A stretch of DNA of 64,000 nt, from the NCBI GenBank assembly GCA_035048495.1, contig JASUTR010000080.1, positions 1-64,000 of the forward strand, given 5' to 3'. The notes beneath the pieces were generated by a model. It saw only the letters and a list, made by a program, of their open reading frames with translations. It did no database searches and was not told the DNA's origin. Below are positions 48,630 through 62,700 of this stretch, in pieces. The stretch's first letter is position 1, and every line of letters begins with the position of its first letter. The translations under genes and the position numbers were made by a program. The stretch comes from Euptelea pleiosperma. Lineage: Eukaryota > Streptophyta > Magnoliopsida > Ranunculales > Eupteleaceae.

Positions 48630-51600
48630 ATGGAGCTAACTTGTGTCGACTGTCACGAATCTTATTCCAACACTTCAAATGTGTTGAAACAATAGTAATG
48701 GAAGAGTTTGAGTCCAATTACGAGGTCCGGTTGCAAAAAAGTCACAAGTTATAGGCTTCGGAATATAAAATACAAACTGAGTCCAATTAAAGACATTGAC
48801 GCACGGATGGAGCTAACTTGTTTCGACTGGCACGAATCTTATTCCCACACTTCAAATGTGTTGGAACAATACTAGTGGAAGAGTTTGAGTCGAACTACGA
48901 GGTCCGGTTGCGATAAAGTCACAAGTTATAGGCTTCGGAATGTAACACACAAACTGAGTCCAATTTCAGACGTTGACGCACGGATGGAGCTAACTTGTTT
49001 CGACTGTCAGGAATCTTATTCCAACACTTCAAATGTGTTGGAACAATAGTAGTGGAAGAGTTTGAGTCCAATTACGAGGTCCGGTTGCGATAGAGTCACA
49101 AGTTATAGGCTTCGGAATGTAACACACAAACTGAGTCCAATTTGAGACGTTGACGCACGGATGGAGCTAACATGTTTCGACTGTGCTGAATCTTGTTCCA
49201 ACACTTCAAATGTGTTGAAACAATAGTAATGGAAGAGTTTGAGTCCAATTACGAGGTCCGGTTGAGAAAAAGTCACAAGTTATAGGCTTCGGAATGTAAC
49301 ACACAAACTGAGTCCAATTAAAGACATTGACGCACGGATGGAGCTAACTTGTTTCGACTGTCACGAATCTAATTCCAACACTTCCAATGTGTTGAAACAA
49401 TAATAATGGAAGAGTTTGAGTCCAATTACGAGGTCCGGTTGCGAAAAAGTCACAAGTTATAGGCTTCGGAATGTAAGACACAAACCGAGTCCAGTTTGAG
49501 ACGTTGACGCACTGATGGAGCTAACTTGTTTCGACTATTTCGAATCTTGTTCCAACACTTCAAATGTATTGAAACAATAGTAATGGAAGAGTTTAAGTCT
49601 AATTGCGAGGTCCGGTTGCGAAAAAGTCACAAGTTATAGGCTTCGGAATGTAACACACAAACTGAGTCCAATTAAAGACATTGACGCACGGATGGAGCTA
49701 ACTTGTTTCGACTGTCACGAATCTAATTCCAACACTTCCAATGTGTTGAAACAATAATAATGGAAGAGTTTGAGTCCAATTACGAGGTCCGGTTGCGAAA
49801 AAGTCACAAGTTATAGGCTTCGGAATGTAAGACACAAACCGAGTCCAATTTGAGACGTTGACGCACTGATGGAGCTAACTTGTTTCGACTATTTCGAATC
49901 TTGTTCCAACACTTCAAATGTGTTGAAACAATAGTAATGGAAGAGTTTGATTCCAATTGCGATGTCCGGTTGCGAAAAAGTCACAAGTTATTGGCTTCGG
50001 AATGTAACACACAAACTGAGTCCAATTAAAGACATTGACGCACGGATGGAGCTAACTTGTTTCGACTGGCACGAATCTTATTCCCACACTTCAAATGTGT
50101 TGGAACAATAGTAGTGGAAGAGTTTGAGTCCAACTACGAGGTCCGCTTGCGATAAAGTCACAAGTTATAGGCTTCGGAATGTAACACACAAACTGAGTCC
50201 AATTAAAGACATTGACGCACGGATGGAGCTAACTTGTGTCGACTGTCACGAATCTTATTCCAACACTTCAAATGTGTTGAGACAATAGTAATGGAAGAGT
50301 TTGAGTCCAATTACGAGGTCCGGTTGCAAAAAAGTCACAAGTTATAGGCTTCGGAATATAAAATACAAACTGAGTCCAATTAAAGACATTGACGCACGGA
50401 TGGAGCTAACTTGTTTCGACTGGCACGAATCTTATTCCCACACTTCAAATGTGTTGGAACAATAGTAGTGGAGGAGTTTGAGTCCAACTACGAGGTCCGG
50501 TTGCGATAAAGTCACAAGTTATAGGCTTCGGAATGTAACACACAAACTGAGTCCAATTTGAGACGTTGACGCACGGATGGAGCTAACTTGTTTCGACTGT
50601 CAGGAATCTTATTCCAACACTTCAAATGTGTTGAAACAATAGTAATGGAAGAGTTTGAGTCCAATTACGAGGTCCGGTTGCGAAAAAGTCACAAGTTATA
50701 GGCTTCGGAATGTAAGACACAAACTGAGTCAAATTTAAGACGTTGATGCACGGATGGAGCTAACTTGTTTCGACTGTCACCAATCTTTTCACAACACTTC
50801 AAATGTTTTTGGAACAATAGTATTGCAAGAGTTTGAGTCCAATTACGAGGTCCGGTTGCAAAAATGTCACAAGTTATAGGCTACGGAATGTAACCCTCGA
50901 ACTGAGTCCAATTAAAGACATTGACGCACGGATGGAGCTAACTTGTTTCGACTGTTCCGAATCTTGTTCCAACACTTCAAATGTGTTGAAACAATAGTAA
51001 TGGAAGAGTTTGAGTCCAATTACGAGGTCCGGTTGAGAAAAAGTCACAAGTTATAGGCTTCGGAATGTAACACACAAATTGAGTCCAATTAAAGACATTG
51101 ACGCACGGATGGAGCTAACTTGTGTCGACTGTCACGAATCTTATTCCAACACTTCAAATGTGTTGAGACAATAGTAATGGAAGAGTTTGAGTCCAATTAC
51201 GAGGTCCGGTTGCAAAAAAGTCACAAGTTATAGGCTTCGGAATATAAAATACAAACTGAGTCCAATTAAAGACATTGACGCACGGATGGAGCTAACTTGT
51301 TTCGACTGGCACGAATCTTATTCCCACACTTCAAATGTGTTGGAACAATAGTAGTGGAAGAGTTTGAGTCCAACTACGAGGTCCGGTTGCGATAAAGTCA
51401 CAAGTTATAGGCTTCGGAATGTAACACACAAACTGAGTCCAATTTGAGACGTTGACGCACGGATGGAGCTAACTTGTTTCGACTGTCAGGAATCTTATTC
51501 CAACACTTCAAATGTGTTGAAACAATAGTAATGGAAGAGTTTGAGTCCAATTACGAGGTCCGGTTGCGAAAAAGTCACAAGTTATAGGCTTCGGAATGTA

Positions 51601-53700
51601 AGACACAAACTGAGTCAAATTTAAGACGTTGATGCACGGATGGAGCTAACTTGTTTCGACTGTCACCAATCTTTTCCCAACACTTCAAATCTTTTGGAAC
51701 AATAGTATTGCAAGAGTTTGAGTCCAATTACGAGGTCCGGTTGCAAAAATGTCACAAGTTATAGGCTAGGGAATGTAACCCTCAAACTGAGTCCAATTAA
51801 AGACATTGACGCACGGATGGAGCTAACTTGTTTCGACTGTTCCGAATCTTGTTCCAACACTTCAAATGTGTTGAAACAATAGTAATGGAAGAGTTTGAGT
51901 CCAATTACGAGGTCCGGTTGCGATAAAGTCACAAGTTATAGGCTTCGGAATGTAACACACAAACTGAGTCCAATTTGAGACGTTGACGCACGGATTGAGC
52001 TAACATGTTTCGACTGTACTGAATCTTGTTCCAACATTTCAAATGTGTTGAAACAATAGTAATGGAAGAGTTTGAGTCCAATTACGAGGTCCGGTTGAGA
52101 AAAAGTCACAAGTTATAGGCTTCGGAATGTAACACACAAACTGAGTCCAATTAAAGACATTGACGCACGGATGGAGCTAACTTGTTTCGACCGTTCCGAA
52201 TCTTGTTCCAACACTTCAAATGTGGTGAAACAATAGTAATGGAAGAGTTTGAGTCCAATTACGAGGTCCGGTTGAGAAAAAGTCACAAGTTATAGGCTTC
52301 GGAATGTAACACACAAACTGAGTCCAATTAAAGACATTGACGCACGGATGGAGCTAACTTGTTTCGACTGTCACGAATCTAATTCCAACACTTCAAATGT
52401 GTTGAAACAATAGTAATGAAAGAGTTTGAGTCCAATTACGAGGTCCGGTTGCGAAAACGTCACAAGTTATAGGCTTCGGAATGTAAGACACAAACTGAGT
52501 CAAATTTAAGACGTTGATGCACGGATGGAGCTAACTTGTTTCGACTGTCATCAATCTTTTCCCAACACTTCAAATATTTTGAAACAATAGTATTGCAAGA
52601 GTTTGAGTCCAATTACGAGGTCCGGTTGCAAAAATGTCACAAGTTATAGGCTACGGAATGTAACCCTCAAACTGAGTCCAATTAAAGACATTGACGCACG
52701 GATGGAGCTAACTTGTTTCGACTGTCACGAATCTTATTCCCACACTTCAAATGTGTTAAAACAATAGTAATGGAAGAGTTTGAGTCCAATTACGAGGTCC
52801 GGTTGAGAAAAAGTCACAAGTTATAGGCTTCGGAATGTAACACACAAACTGAGTCCAATTAAAGACATTGACGCACGGATGGAGCTAACTTGTTTCGACT
52901 GTTCCGAATCTTGTTCCAACACTTCAAATGTCTTGAAACAATAGTAATGGAAGAGTTTGAGTCCAATTACGAGGTCCGGTTGAGAAAAAGTCCACAAGTT
53001 ATATGCTTCGGAATGTAACCCACAAACTGAGTCCAATTAAAGACATTGACGCACGGATGGAGCTAACTTGTATCGACTGTCACGAATCTAATTCCAACAC
53101 TTCCAATGTGTTGAAACAATAATAATGGAAGAGTTTGAGTCCAATTACGAGGTCCGGTTGCGAAAAAGTCACAAGTTATAGGCTTCGGAATGTAAGACAC
53201 AAACCGAGTCCAGTTTGAGACGTTGACGCACTGATGGAGCTAACTTGTTTCGACTATTTCGAATCTTGTTCCAACACTTCAAATGTATTGAAACAATAGT
53301 AATGGAAGAGTTTAAGTCCAATTGCGAGGTCCGGTTGCGAAAAAGTCACAAGTTATAGGCTTCGGAATGTAACACACAAACTGAGTCCAATTAAAGACAT
53401 TGACGCACGGATGGAGCTAACTTGTTTCGACTGTCACGAATCTAATTCCAACACTTCAAATGTGTTGAAACAATAGTAATGGAAGAGTTTGAGTCCAATT
53501 ACGAGGTCCGGTTGCGAAAACGTCACAAGTTATAGGCTTCGGAATGTAAGACACAAACTGAGTCAAATTTAAGACGTTGATGCACGGATGGAGCTAACTT
53601 GTTTCGACTGTCATCAATCTTTTCCCAACACTTCAAATATTTTGAAACAATAGTATTGCAAGAGTTTGAGTCCAATTACGAGGTCCGGTTGCAAAAATGT
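48630..53700 (+). repeat. Satellite segment with a further ~21-monomer HOR copy
   Basis: From 48806 the order matches the HOR that begins at 29496 (actagtgg, gtcaggaatc, gtgctgaatc and so on to gaccgttccg at 52171), but with one gttccgaatc monomer fewer after gtgctgaatc. From about 52350 it moves into the variants of the 11-mer family. A one-base insertion appears near 52990 (aaaagtccacaag). Confidence 0.78.
48789..48803 (+). other. Paralogous empty target site of the LINE
   Basis: AAAGACATTGACGCA in an HOR copy whose left flank (ttgcaaaaaag, ataaaatac) matches the monomer upstream of the LINE and whose right flank (ggcacgaatc, actagtgg, gtcgaac) matches the one downstream. It shows the sequence before insertion. 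Confidence 0.88.
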
Positions 53701-56700
53701 CACAAGTTATAGGCTACGGAATAAACCCTCAAACTGAGTCCAATTAAAGACATTGACGCACGGATGGAGCTAACTTGTTTCGACTGTCACGAATCTTATT
53801 CCCACACTTCAAAATGTGTTAAAACAATAGTAATGGAAGAGTTTGAGTCCAATTACGAGGTCCGGTTGAGAAAAAGTCACAAGTTATAGGCTTCGGAATG
53901 TAACACACAAACTGAGTCCAATTAAGACATTGACGCACGGATGGAGCTAACTTGTTTCGACTGTTCCGAATCTTGTTCCAACACTTCAAATGTGTTGAAA
54001 CAATAGTAATGGAAGAGTTTGAGTCCAATTACGAGGTCCGGTTAAGAAAAAGTCACAAGTTATAGGCTTCGGAATGTAACCCTCAAACTGAGTCCAATTA
54101 AAGACATTGACGCACGGATGGAGCTAACTTGTTTCGACTGTTCCGAATCTTGTTCCAACACTTCAAATGTGTTGAAACAATAGTAATGGAAGAGTTTGAG
54201 TCCAATTACGAGGTCCGGTTGAGAAAAAGTCACAAGTTATAGGCTTCGGAATGTAAGACACAAACTGAGTCAAATTAAGACGTTGATGCACGGATGGAGC
54301 TAACTTGTTTCGACTGTCAGGAATCTTATTCCAACACTTCAAATGTTTTGAAACAATAATAATGGAAGAGTTTGAGTCCAATTACGAGGTCCGGTTGCGA
54401 AAAAGTCACAAGTTATAGGCTTCGGAATGTAAGACACAAACCGAGTCCAAAATGAGACGTTGACGCACTGATGGAGCTAACTTGTTTCGACTATTTCGAA
54501 TCTTGTTCCAACACTTCAAATGTGTTGAAACAATAGTAATGGAAGAGTTTGAGTCCAATTGCGAGGTACGGTTGCGAAAAGTCACAAGTTATTGGCTTCG
54601 GAATGTAACACACAAACTGAGTCCAATTAAAGACATTGACGCACGGATGGAGCTAACTTGTTTCGACTGTCACGAATCTTATTCCAACACTTCAAATGTG
54701 TTGAAACAATAGTAATGGAAGAGTTTGAGTCCAATTACGAGGTCCGGTTGCAGAAAAAGTCACAAGTTATAGGCTTCGGAATGTAACACACAAACTGAGT
54801 CCAATTAAAGACATTGACGCACGGATGGAGCTAACTTGTTTCGACTGTCACGAATCTAATTCCAACACTTCCAATGTGTTGAAACAATAATAGTGGAAGA
54901 GTTTGAGTCCAACTACGAGGTCCGGTTGAGATAAAGTCACAAGTTATAGGCTTCGGAATGTAACACACAAACTGAGTCCCAATGAAAGACATTGACGCAC
55001 GGATGGAGCTAACTTGTTTCGACTGTCACGAATCTTATTCCAACACTTCAAATGTGTTGAAACAATAGTAATGGAAGAGTTTGAGTCCAATTACGAGGTC
55101 CGGTTGCGAAAACGTCACAAGTTATAGGCTTCGGAATGTAAGACACAAACTGAGTCAAATTTAAGACGTTGATGCACGGATGGAGCTAACTTGTTTCGAC
55201 TGTCATCAATCTTTTCCCCAACACTTCAAATATTTGGAAACAATAGTATTGCAAGAGTTTGAGTCCAATTACGAGGTCCGGTTGCAAAAATGTCACAAGT
55301 TATAGGCCTACGGAATAACCCTCAAACTGAGTCCAATTAAAGACATTGACGCACGGATGGAGCTAACTTGTTCGACTGTACAAGAATCTTATTCCAACAC
55401 TTCAAATGTGTTAAAACAATAGTAATGGAAGAGTTTGAGTCCAATTACGAGGTCCGGTTTGAGAAAAAGTCACAAGTTATAGGCTTCGGAATGTAACACA
55501 CAAACTGAGTCCAATTAAAGACATTGACGCACGGATGGAGCTAACTTGTTTCGACTGTTCCGAATCTTGTTCCAACACTTCAAATGTGTTGAAACAATAG
55601 TAATGGAAGAGTTTGAGTCCAATTACGAGGTCCGGTTGAGAAAAAGTCACAAGTTATAGGCTTCGGAATGTAAACCCTCAAACTGAGTCCAATTAAGACA
55701 TTGACGCACGGATGGAGCTAACTTGTTTCGACTGTCCGAATCTTATTCCAACACTTCAAATGTTGTTTGAAACAATAGTAATGGAAGAGTTTGAGTCCAA
55801 TTACGAGGTCCGGTTGCGAAAAAGTCACAAGTTATAGGCTTCGGAATGTAAGACACAAACTGAGTCAAATTTAAGACGTTGATGCACGGATGGAGCTAAC
55901 TTGTTTCGACTGTCACGAATCTTATTCCAACACTTCAAATGTGTTGAAACAATAGTAATGGAAGAGTTTGAGTCCAATTACGAGGTCCGGTTTGCGAAAA
56001 AGTCACAAGTTATAGGCTTCGGAATGTAAACACGAACTGAGTCCAATTAAAGACATTGACGCACGGATGGAGCTAACTTGTTTCGACTGTCACGATCTTA
56101 TTCCAACACTTCAAATGTGTTGAAACAATAGTAATGGAAGAGTTTGAGGTCCAATACGAGGTCCGGTTGCAGAAAAAGTCACAAGTTATAGGCTTCGGAA
56201 TGTAAACACAAACTGAGTCCAATTAAAGACATGACGCACGGATGGAGCTAACTTGTTTCGACTGTCCGAATCTTGTTCCACACTTCAAATGTTTTGGAAA
56301 CAATAGTAATGGAAGAGTTTGAGTCCAATTACGAGGTCCGGTTGCGAAAAAGTCACAAGTTATAGGCTTCGGAATGTAACACACAAACTGAGTCCAATTA
56401 AAGACGTTGACGCACGGATGGAGCTAACTTGTTTCGACTGTCAGAATCTATTCCAACACTTCAAATGTGTTGAACAATAGTAGTGGAAGAGTTTGAGTCC
56501 AATTACGAGGTCCGGTTGCAGAAAAGTCACAAGTTATAGGCTTCGGAATGTAACACACAAACTGAGTCCAATTAAGACGTTGACGCACGGATGGAGCTAA
56601 CATGTTTCGACTGTGCTGAATCTTGTTCCAACACTTCAAATGTGTTGAAACAATAGTAATGGAAGAGTTTGAGTCCAATTACGAGGTCCGGTTGAGAAAA

Positions 56701-59700
56701 AGTCACAAGTTATAGGCTTCGGAATGTAACACACAAACTGAGTCCAATTAAAGACATTGACGCACGATGGAGCTAACTTGTTTCGACTGTCACGAATCTA
56801 ATTCCAACACTTCAATGTGTTGAAACAATAAGTAATGGAAAGAGTTTGAGTCCAATTACGAGGTCCGGTTGCGAAAAAGTCACAAGTTATAGGCTTCGGA
56901 ATGTAAGACACAAACCTGAGTCCAATTTGAGACGTTGACGCACGATGGAGCTAACTTGTTTCGACTATCGAATCTTGTTCCAACACTTCAAATGTGTTGA
57001 AACAATAGTAATGGAAGAGTTTGAGTCCAATTACGAGGTCCGGTTGCGAAAAAGTCACAAGTTATAGGCTTCGGAATGTAACACACAAACTGAGTCCAAT
57101 TAAAGACATTGACGCACGGATGGAGCTAACTTGTTCGACTGTCACGAATCTTATTCCAACACTTCAAATGTGTTGAAACAATAGTAATGGAAGAGTTTGA
57201 GTCCAATTACGAGGTCCGGTTAGAAAAAGTCACAAGTTATAGGCTTCGGAATGTAACACCAAACTGAGTCCAATTAAAGACATTGACGCACGGATGGAGC
57301 TAACTTGTTTCGACTGTCCGAATCTTGTTCCAACACTTCAAATGTGTTGAAACAATAGTAATGGAAGAGTTTGAGTCCAATTACGAGGTCCGGTTGAGAA
57401 AAAGTCACAAGTTATAGGCTTCGGAATGTAAGACACAAACTGAGTCCAAATTTAAGACGTTGACGCACGGATGGAGCTAACTTGTTTCGACTGTCAGAAT
57501 CTTATTCCAACACTTCAAATGTTTGAAACAATAGTAATGGAAGAGTTTGAGTCCAATTACGAGGTCCGGTTGCGAAAAAGTCACAAGTTATAGGCTTCGG
57601 AATGTAAGACACAAACTGAGTCCAAAAGAACGTTGACGCACGATGGAGCTAACTTGTTTCGACTATCGAATCTTGTTCCAACACTTCAAATGTGTTGAAA
57701 CAATAGTAATGGAAGAGTTTGAGTCCAATTGCGAGGTCCGGTTGCGAAAACACAAGTTATTGGCTTCGGAATGTAACACACAAACTGAGTCCAATTAAAG
57801 ACATTGACGCACGGATGGAGCTAACTTGTTCGACTGTCACAATCTTATTCCAACACTTCAAATGTGTTGAAACAATAGTAATGGAAGAGTTTGAGTCCAA
57901 TTACGAGGTCCGGTTGCAAAAAAGTCACAAGTTATAGGCTTCGGAATAAACACAAACTGAGTCCAATTAAAGACATTGACGCACGATGGAGCTAACTTGT
58001 TTCGACTGGCACGAATCTTATTCCCACACTTCAAATGTGTTGGAAACAATAGTAATGGAAGAGTTTGAGTCCAATACGAGGTCCGTTGCGATAAAGTCAC
58101 AAGTTATAGGCTTCGGAATGTAACACACAAACTGAGTCCAATTTAGACGTTGACGCACGGATGGAGCTAACTTGTTTCGACTGTCAGAATCTTATTCCAA
58201 CACTTCAAATGTGTTGGAACAATAGTAGTGGAAGAGTTTGAGTCCAATTACGAGGTCCGGTTGCGATAAGTCACAAGTTATAGGCTTCGGAATGTAACAC
58301 ACAAACTGAGTCCAATTTGAGACGTTGACGCACGGATGGAGCTAACTTGTTTCGACTGTCTGAATCTTTTCCAACACTTCAAATGTGTTGAAACAATAGT
58401 AATGGAAGAGTTTGAGTCCAATTACGAGGTCCGGTTGAGAAAAAGTCACAAGTTATAGGCTTCGGAATGTAACACACAAACTGAGTCCAATTAAAGACAT
58501 TGACGCACGGATGGAGCTAACTTGTTTCGACTGTCCGAATCTTGTTCCAACACTTCAAATGTGTTGAAACAATAGTAATGGAAGAGTTTGAGTCCAATTA
58601 CGAGGTCCGGTTGAGAAAAAGTCACAAGTTATAGGCTTCGGAATGTAACACACAAACTGAGTCCAATTAAAGACATTGACGCACGGATGGAGCTAACTTG
58701 TTTCGACTGTCACGAATCTTTCCAACACTTCAAATGTGTTGAAACAATAATAATGGAAGAGTTTGAGTCCAATTACGAGGTCCGGTTGCGAAAAAGTCAC
58801 AAGTTATAGGCTTCGGAATGTAAACACAAACTGAGTCCAATTAGACATTGACGCACGATGGAGCTAACTTGTTTCGACTGTCGAATCTTGTTCCAACACT
58901 TCAAATGTGTTGAAACAATAGTAATGGAAGAGTTTGAGTCCAATTACGAGGTCCGGTTGCGAAAAAGTCACAAGTTATAGGCTTCGGAATGTAACACACA
59001 AACTGAGTCCAATTAAAGACATTGACGCACGGATGGAGCTAACTTGTGTCGACTGTCACGAATCTTATTCCAACACTTCAAATGTGTTGAAACAATAGTA
59101 ATGGAAGAGTTTGAGTCCAATTACGAGGTCCGGTTGCAAAAAGTCACAAGTTATAGGCTTCGGAATATAAACATACAAACTGAGTCCAATTAAAGACATT
59201 GACGCACGGATGGAGCTAACTTGTTTCGACTGCACGAATCTTATTCCACACTTCAAATGTGTTGGAAACAATAGTAGTGGAAGAGTTTGAGTCCAATTAC
59301 GAGGTCCGGTTGCGAAAAGTCACAAGTTATAGGCTTCGGAATGTAACACACAAACTGAGTCCAATTAGACTTGACGCACGGATGGAGCTAACTTGTTTCG
59401 ACTGTCACGAATCTATTCCAACACTTCAAATGTGTTGAAACAATAGTAATGGAAGAGTTTGAGTCCAATTACGAGGTCCGGTTGCGAAAAGTCACAAAGT
59501 TATAGGCTTCGGAATGTAAGACACAAACTGAGTCAATTTAAGACGTTGACGCACGGATGGAGCTAACTTGTTTCGACTGTCATCAATCTTTTCCCAACAC
59601 TTCAAATATTTTAAACAATAGTATTGCAAGAGTTTGAGTCCAATTACGAGGTCCGGTTGCAAAAATGTCACAAGTTATAGGCTACGGAATGTAACCCTCA

Positions 59701-62700
59701 AACTGAGTCCAATTAAAGACATTGACGCACGGATGGAGCTAACTTGTTTCGACTGTCACGAATCTTTTCCACACTTCAAATGTGTTAAACAATAGTAATG
59801 GAAGAGTTTGAGTCCAATTACGAGGTCCGGTTGAGAAAAAGTCACAAGTTATAGGCTTCGGAATGTAACACACAAACTGAGTCCAATTAAAGACATTGAC
59901 GCACGGATGGAGCTAACTTGTTTCGACTGTCACGAATCTAATTCCAACACTTCAATGTGTTGAAACAATAGTAATGGAAGAGTTTGAGTCCAATTACGAG
60001 GTCCGGTTGAGAAAAAGTCACAAGTTATAGGCTCGGAATGTAACACACAAACTGAGTCCAATTAGACGTTGACCCGGATGGAGCTAACTTGTTTCGACCT
60101 ACCTGAATCTTGTTCCAATACTTCAAATGTGTTGAAACAATAGTAATGGAAGAGTTTGAGTCCAATTACGAGGTCCGGTTGCGAAAAAGTCACAAGTTAT
60201 AGGCTTCGGAATGTAACACACAAACTGAGTCCAATTAAAGACATTGACGCACGGATGGAGCTAACTTGTTTCGACTGTCACGAATCTATTCCAACACTTC
60301 AAATGTGTTGAAACAATAGTAATGGAAGAGTTTGAGTCCAATTACGAGGTCCGGTTGAGAAAAAGTCACAAGTTATAGGCTTCGGAATGTAACATACAAA
60401 CTGAGTCCAATTAAAGACATTGACGCACGGATGGAGCTAACTTGTTTCGACTGTCCGAATCTAATTCCAACACTTCAAATGTGTTGAAACAATAGTAATG
60501 GAAGAGTTTGAGTCCAATTACGAGGTCCGGTTGCGAAAAAGTCACAAGTTATAGGCTTCGGAATGTAAGACACAAACTGAGTCCAATTAAGACATTGACG
60601 CACGGATGGAGCTAACTTGTTTCGACTGTTACAATCTTTTCCAACACTTCAAATGTTTGAAACAATAGTAATGGAAGAGTTTGAGTCCAATTACGAGGTC
60701 CGGTTGCAAAAAAGTCACAAGTTATAGGCTTCGGAATGTAACACAAACTGAGTCCAATTAAAGACATTGACGCACGGATGGAGCTAACTTGTTCGACTGT
60801 CACGAATCTTATTCCAACACTTCAAATGTGTTAAACAATAGTAATGGAAGAGTTTGAGTCCAATTACGAGGTCCGGTTGAAAAAAGTCACAAGTTATAGG
60901 CTTCGGAATGTAACACACAAACTGAGTCCAATTAAAGACATTGACGCACGGATGGAGCTAACTTGTTTCGACTGTTCCGAATCTTGTTCCAACACTTCAA
61001 ATGTGTTGAAACAATAGTAATGGAAGAGTTTGAGTCCAATTACGAGGTCCGGTTAAAAAAGTCACAAGTTATAGGCTTCGGAATGTAACACCAAACTGAG
61101 TCCAATTAAAGACATTGACGCACGGATGGAGCTAACTTGTTTCGACTGTCCGAATCTTGTTCCAACACTTCAAATGTGTTGAAACAATAGTAATGGAAGA
61201 GTTTGAGTCCAATTACGAGGTCCGGTTGAGAAAAAGTCACAAGTTATAGGCTTCGGAATGTAAGACACAAACTGAGTCCAAATTAAGACGTTGACGCACG
61301 GATGGAGCTAACTTGTTTCGACTGTCAGAATCTTATTCCAACACTTCAAATGTTTGAAACAATAGTAATGGAAGAGTTTGAGTCCAATTACGAGGTCCGG
61401 TTGCGAAAAAGTCACAAGTTATAGGCTTCGGAATGTAACAACAAACTGAGTCCAAAATGAGACGTTGACGCACGGATGGAGCTAACTTGTTTCGACTGTC
61501 AATCTGTTCCAACACTTCAAATGTGTTGAAACAATAGTAATGGAAGAGTTTGAGTCCAATTACGAGGTCCGTTGCGAAAAAGTCACAAGTTATAGGCTTC
61601 GGAATGTAACACACAAACTGAGTCCAATTAAAGACATTGACGCACGGATGGAGCTAACTGTGTCGACTGTCACGAATCTTATTCCAACACTTCAAATGTG
61701 TTGAAACAATAGTAATGGAAGAGTTTGAGTCCAATTACGAGGTCCGGTTGCAAAAAGTCACAAGTTATAGGCTTCGGAATGTAACACACAAACTGAGTCC
61801 AATTAAAGACATTGACGCACGGATGGAGCTAACTTGTTTCGACTGTCACGAATCTTATTCCACACTTCAAATGTGTTGAAACAATAGTAGTGGAAGAGTT
61901 TGAGTCCAATTACGAGGTCCGGTTGCGAAAAGTCACAAGTTATAGGCTTCGGAATGTAACACACAAACTGAGTCCAATTTGAGACATTGACGCACGGATG
62001 GAGCTAACTTGTTTCGACTGTCACGAATCTTATTCCAACACTTCAAATGTGTTGAAACAATAGTAATGGAAGAGTTTGAGTCCAATTACGAGGTCCGGTT
62101 GCGAAAAAGTCACAAGTTATAGGCTTCGGAATGTAACACACAAACTGAGTCCAATTAGACATTGACGCACGGATGGAGCTAACTTGTTTCGACTGTCGAA
62201 TCTTGTTCCAACACTTCAAATGTGTTGAAAAATAGTAATGGAAGAGTTTGAGTCCAATTACGAGGTCCGGTTGCGAAAAAGTCACAAGTTATAGGCTTCG
62301 GAATGTAACACACAAACTGAGTCCAATTAAAGACATTGACGCACGGATGGAGCTAACTTGTTTCGACTGTCACGAATCTTGTTCCAACACTTCAAATGTG
62401 TTGAAACAATAGTAATGGAAGAGTTTGAGTCCAATTACGAGGTCCGGTTGCGAAAAAGTCACAAGTTATAGGCTTCGGAATGTAACACAAACTGAGTCCA
62501 ATTAAAGACATTGACGCACGATGGAGCTAACTTGTTTCGACTGTCAATCTTTCCAACACTTCAAATGTGTTGAAAACAATAGTAATGGAAGAGTTTGAGT
62601 CCAATTACGAGGTCCGGTTGCGAAAAAGTCACAAGTTATAGGCTTCGGAATGTAACACACAAACTGAGTCCAATTAGACATTGACGCACGATGGAGCTAA

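Larger units (their letters stand above)
29496..53700 (+). repeat. 177-bp tandem satellite array, right block
   Basis: Same family, orientation and variant set as the left block, about 137 monomers with little length variation. It contains repeated copies of a ~22-monomer HOR and a triplicated 11-monomer HOR, listed separately. No coding region, RNA gene or second transposon is visible. Confidence 0.95.

Noticed and set aside
52821..62285. Several 62-93 codon open frames on both strands in the satellite
   Set aside because: They translate the satellite monomer itself and exist mainly because one-base indels remove its stops; the same peptide recurs in each.
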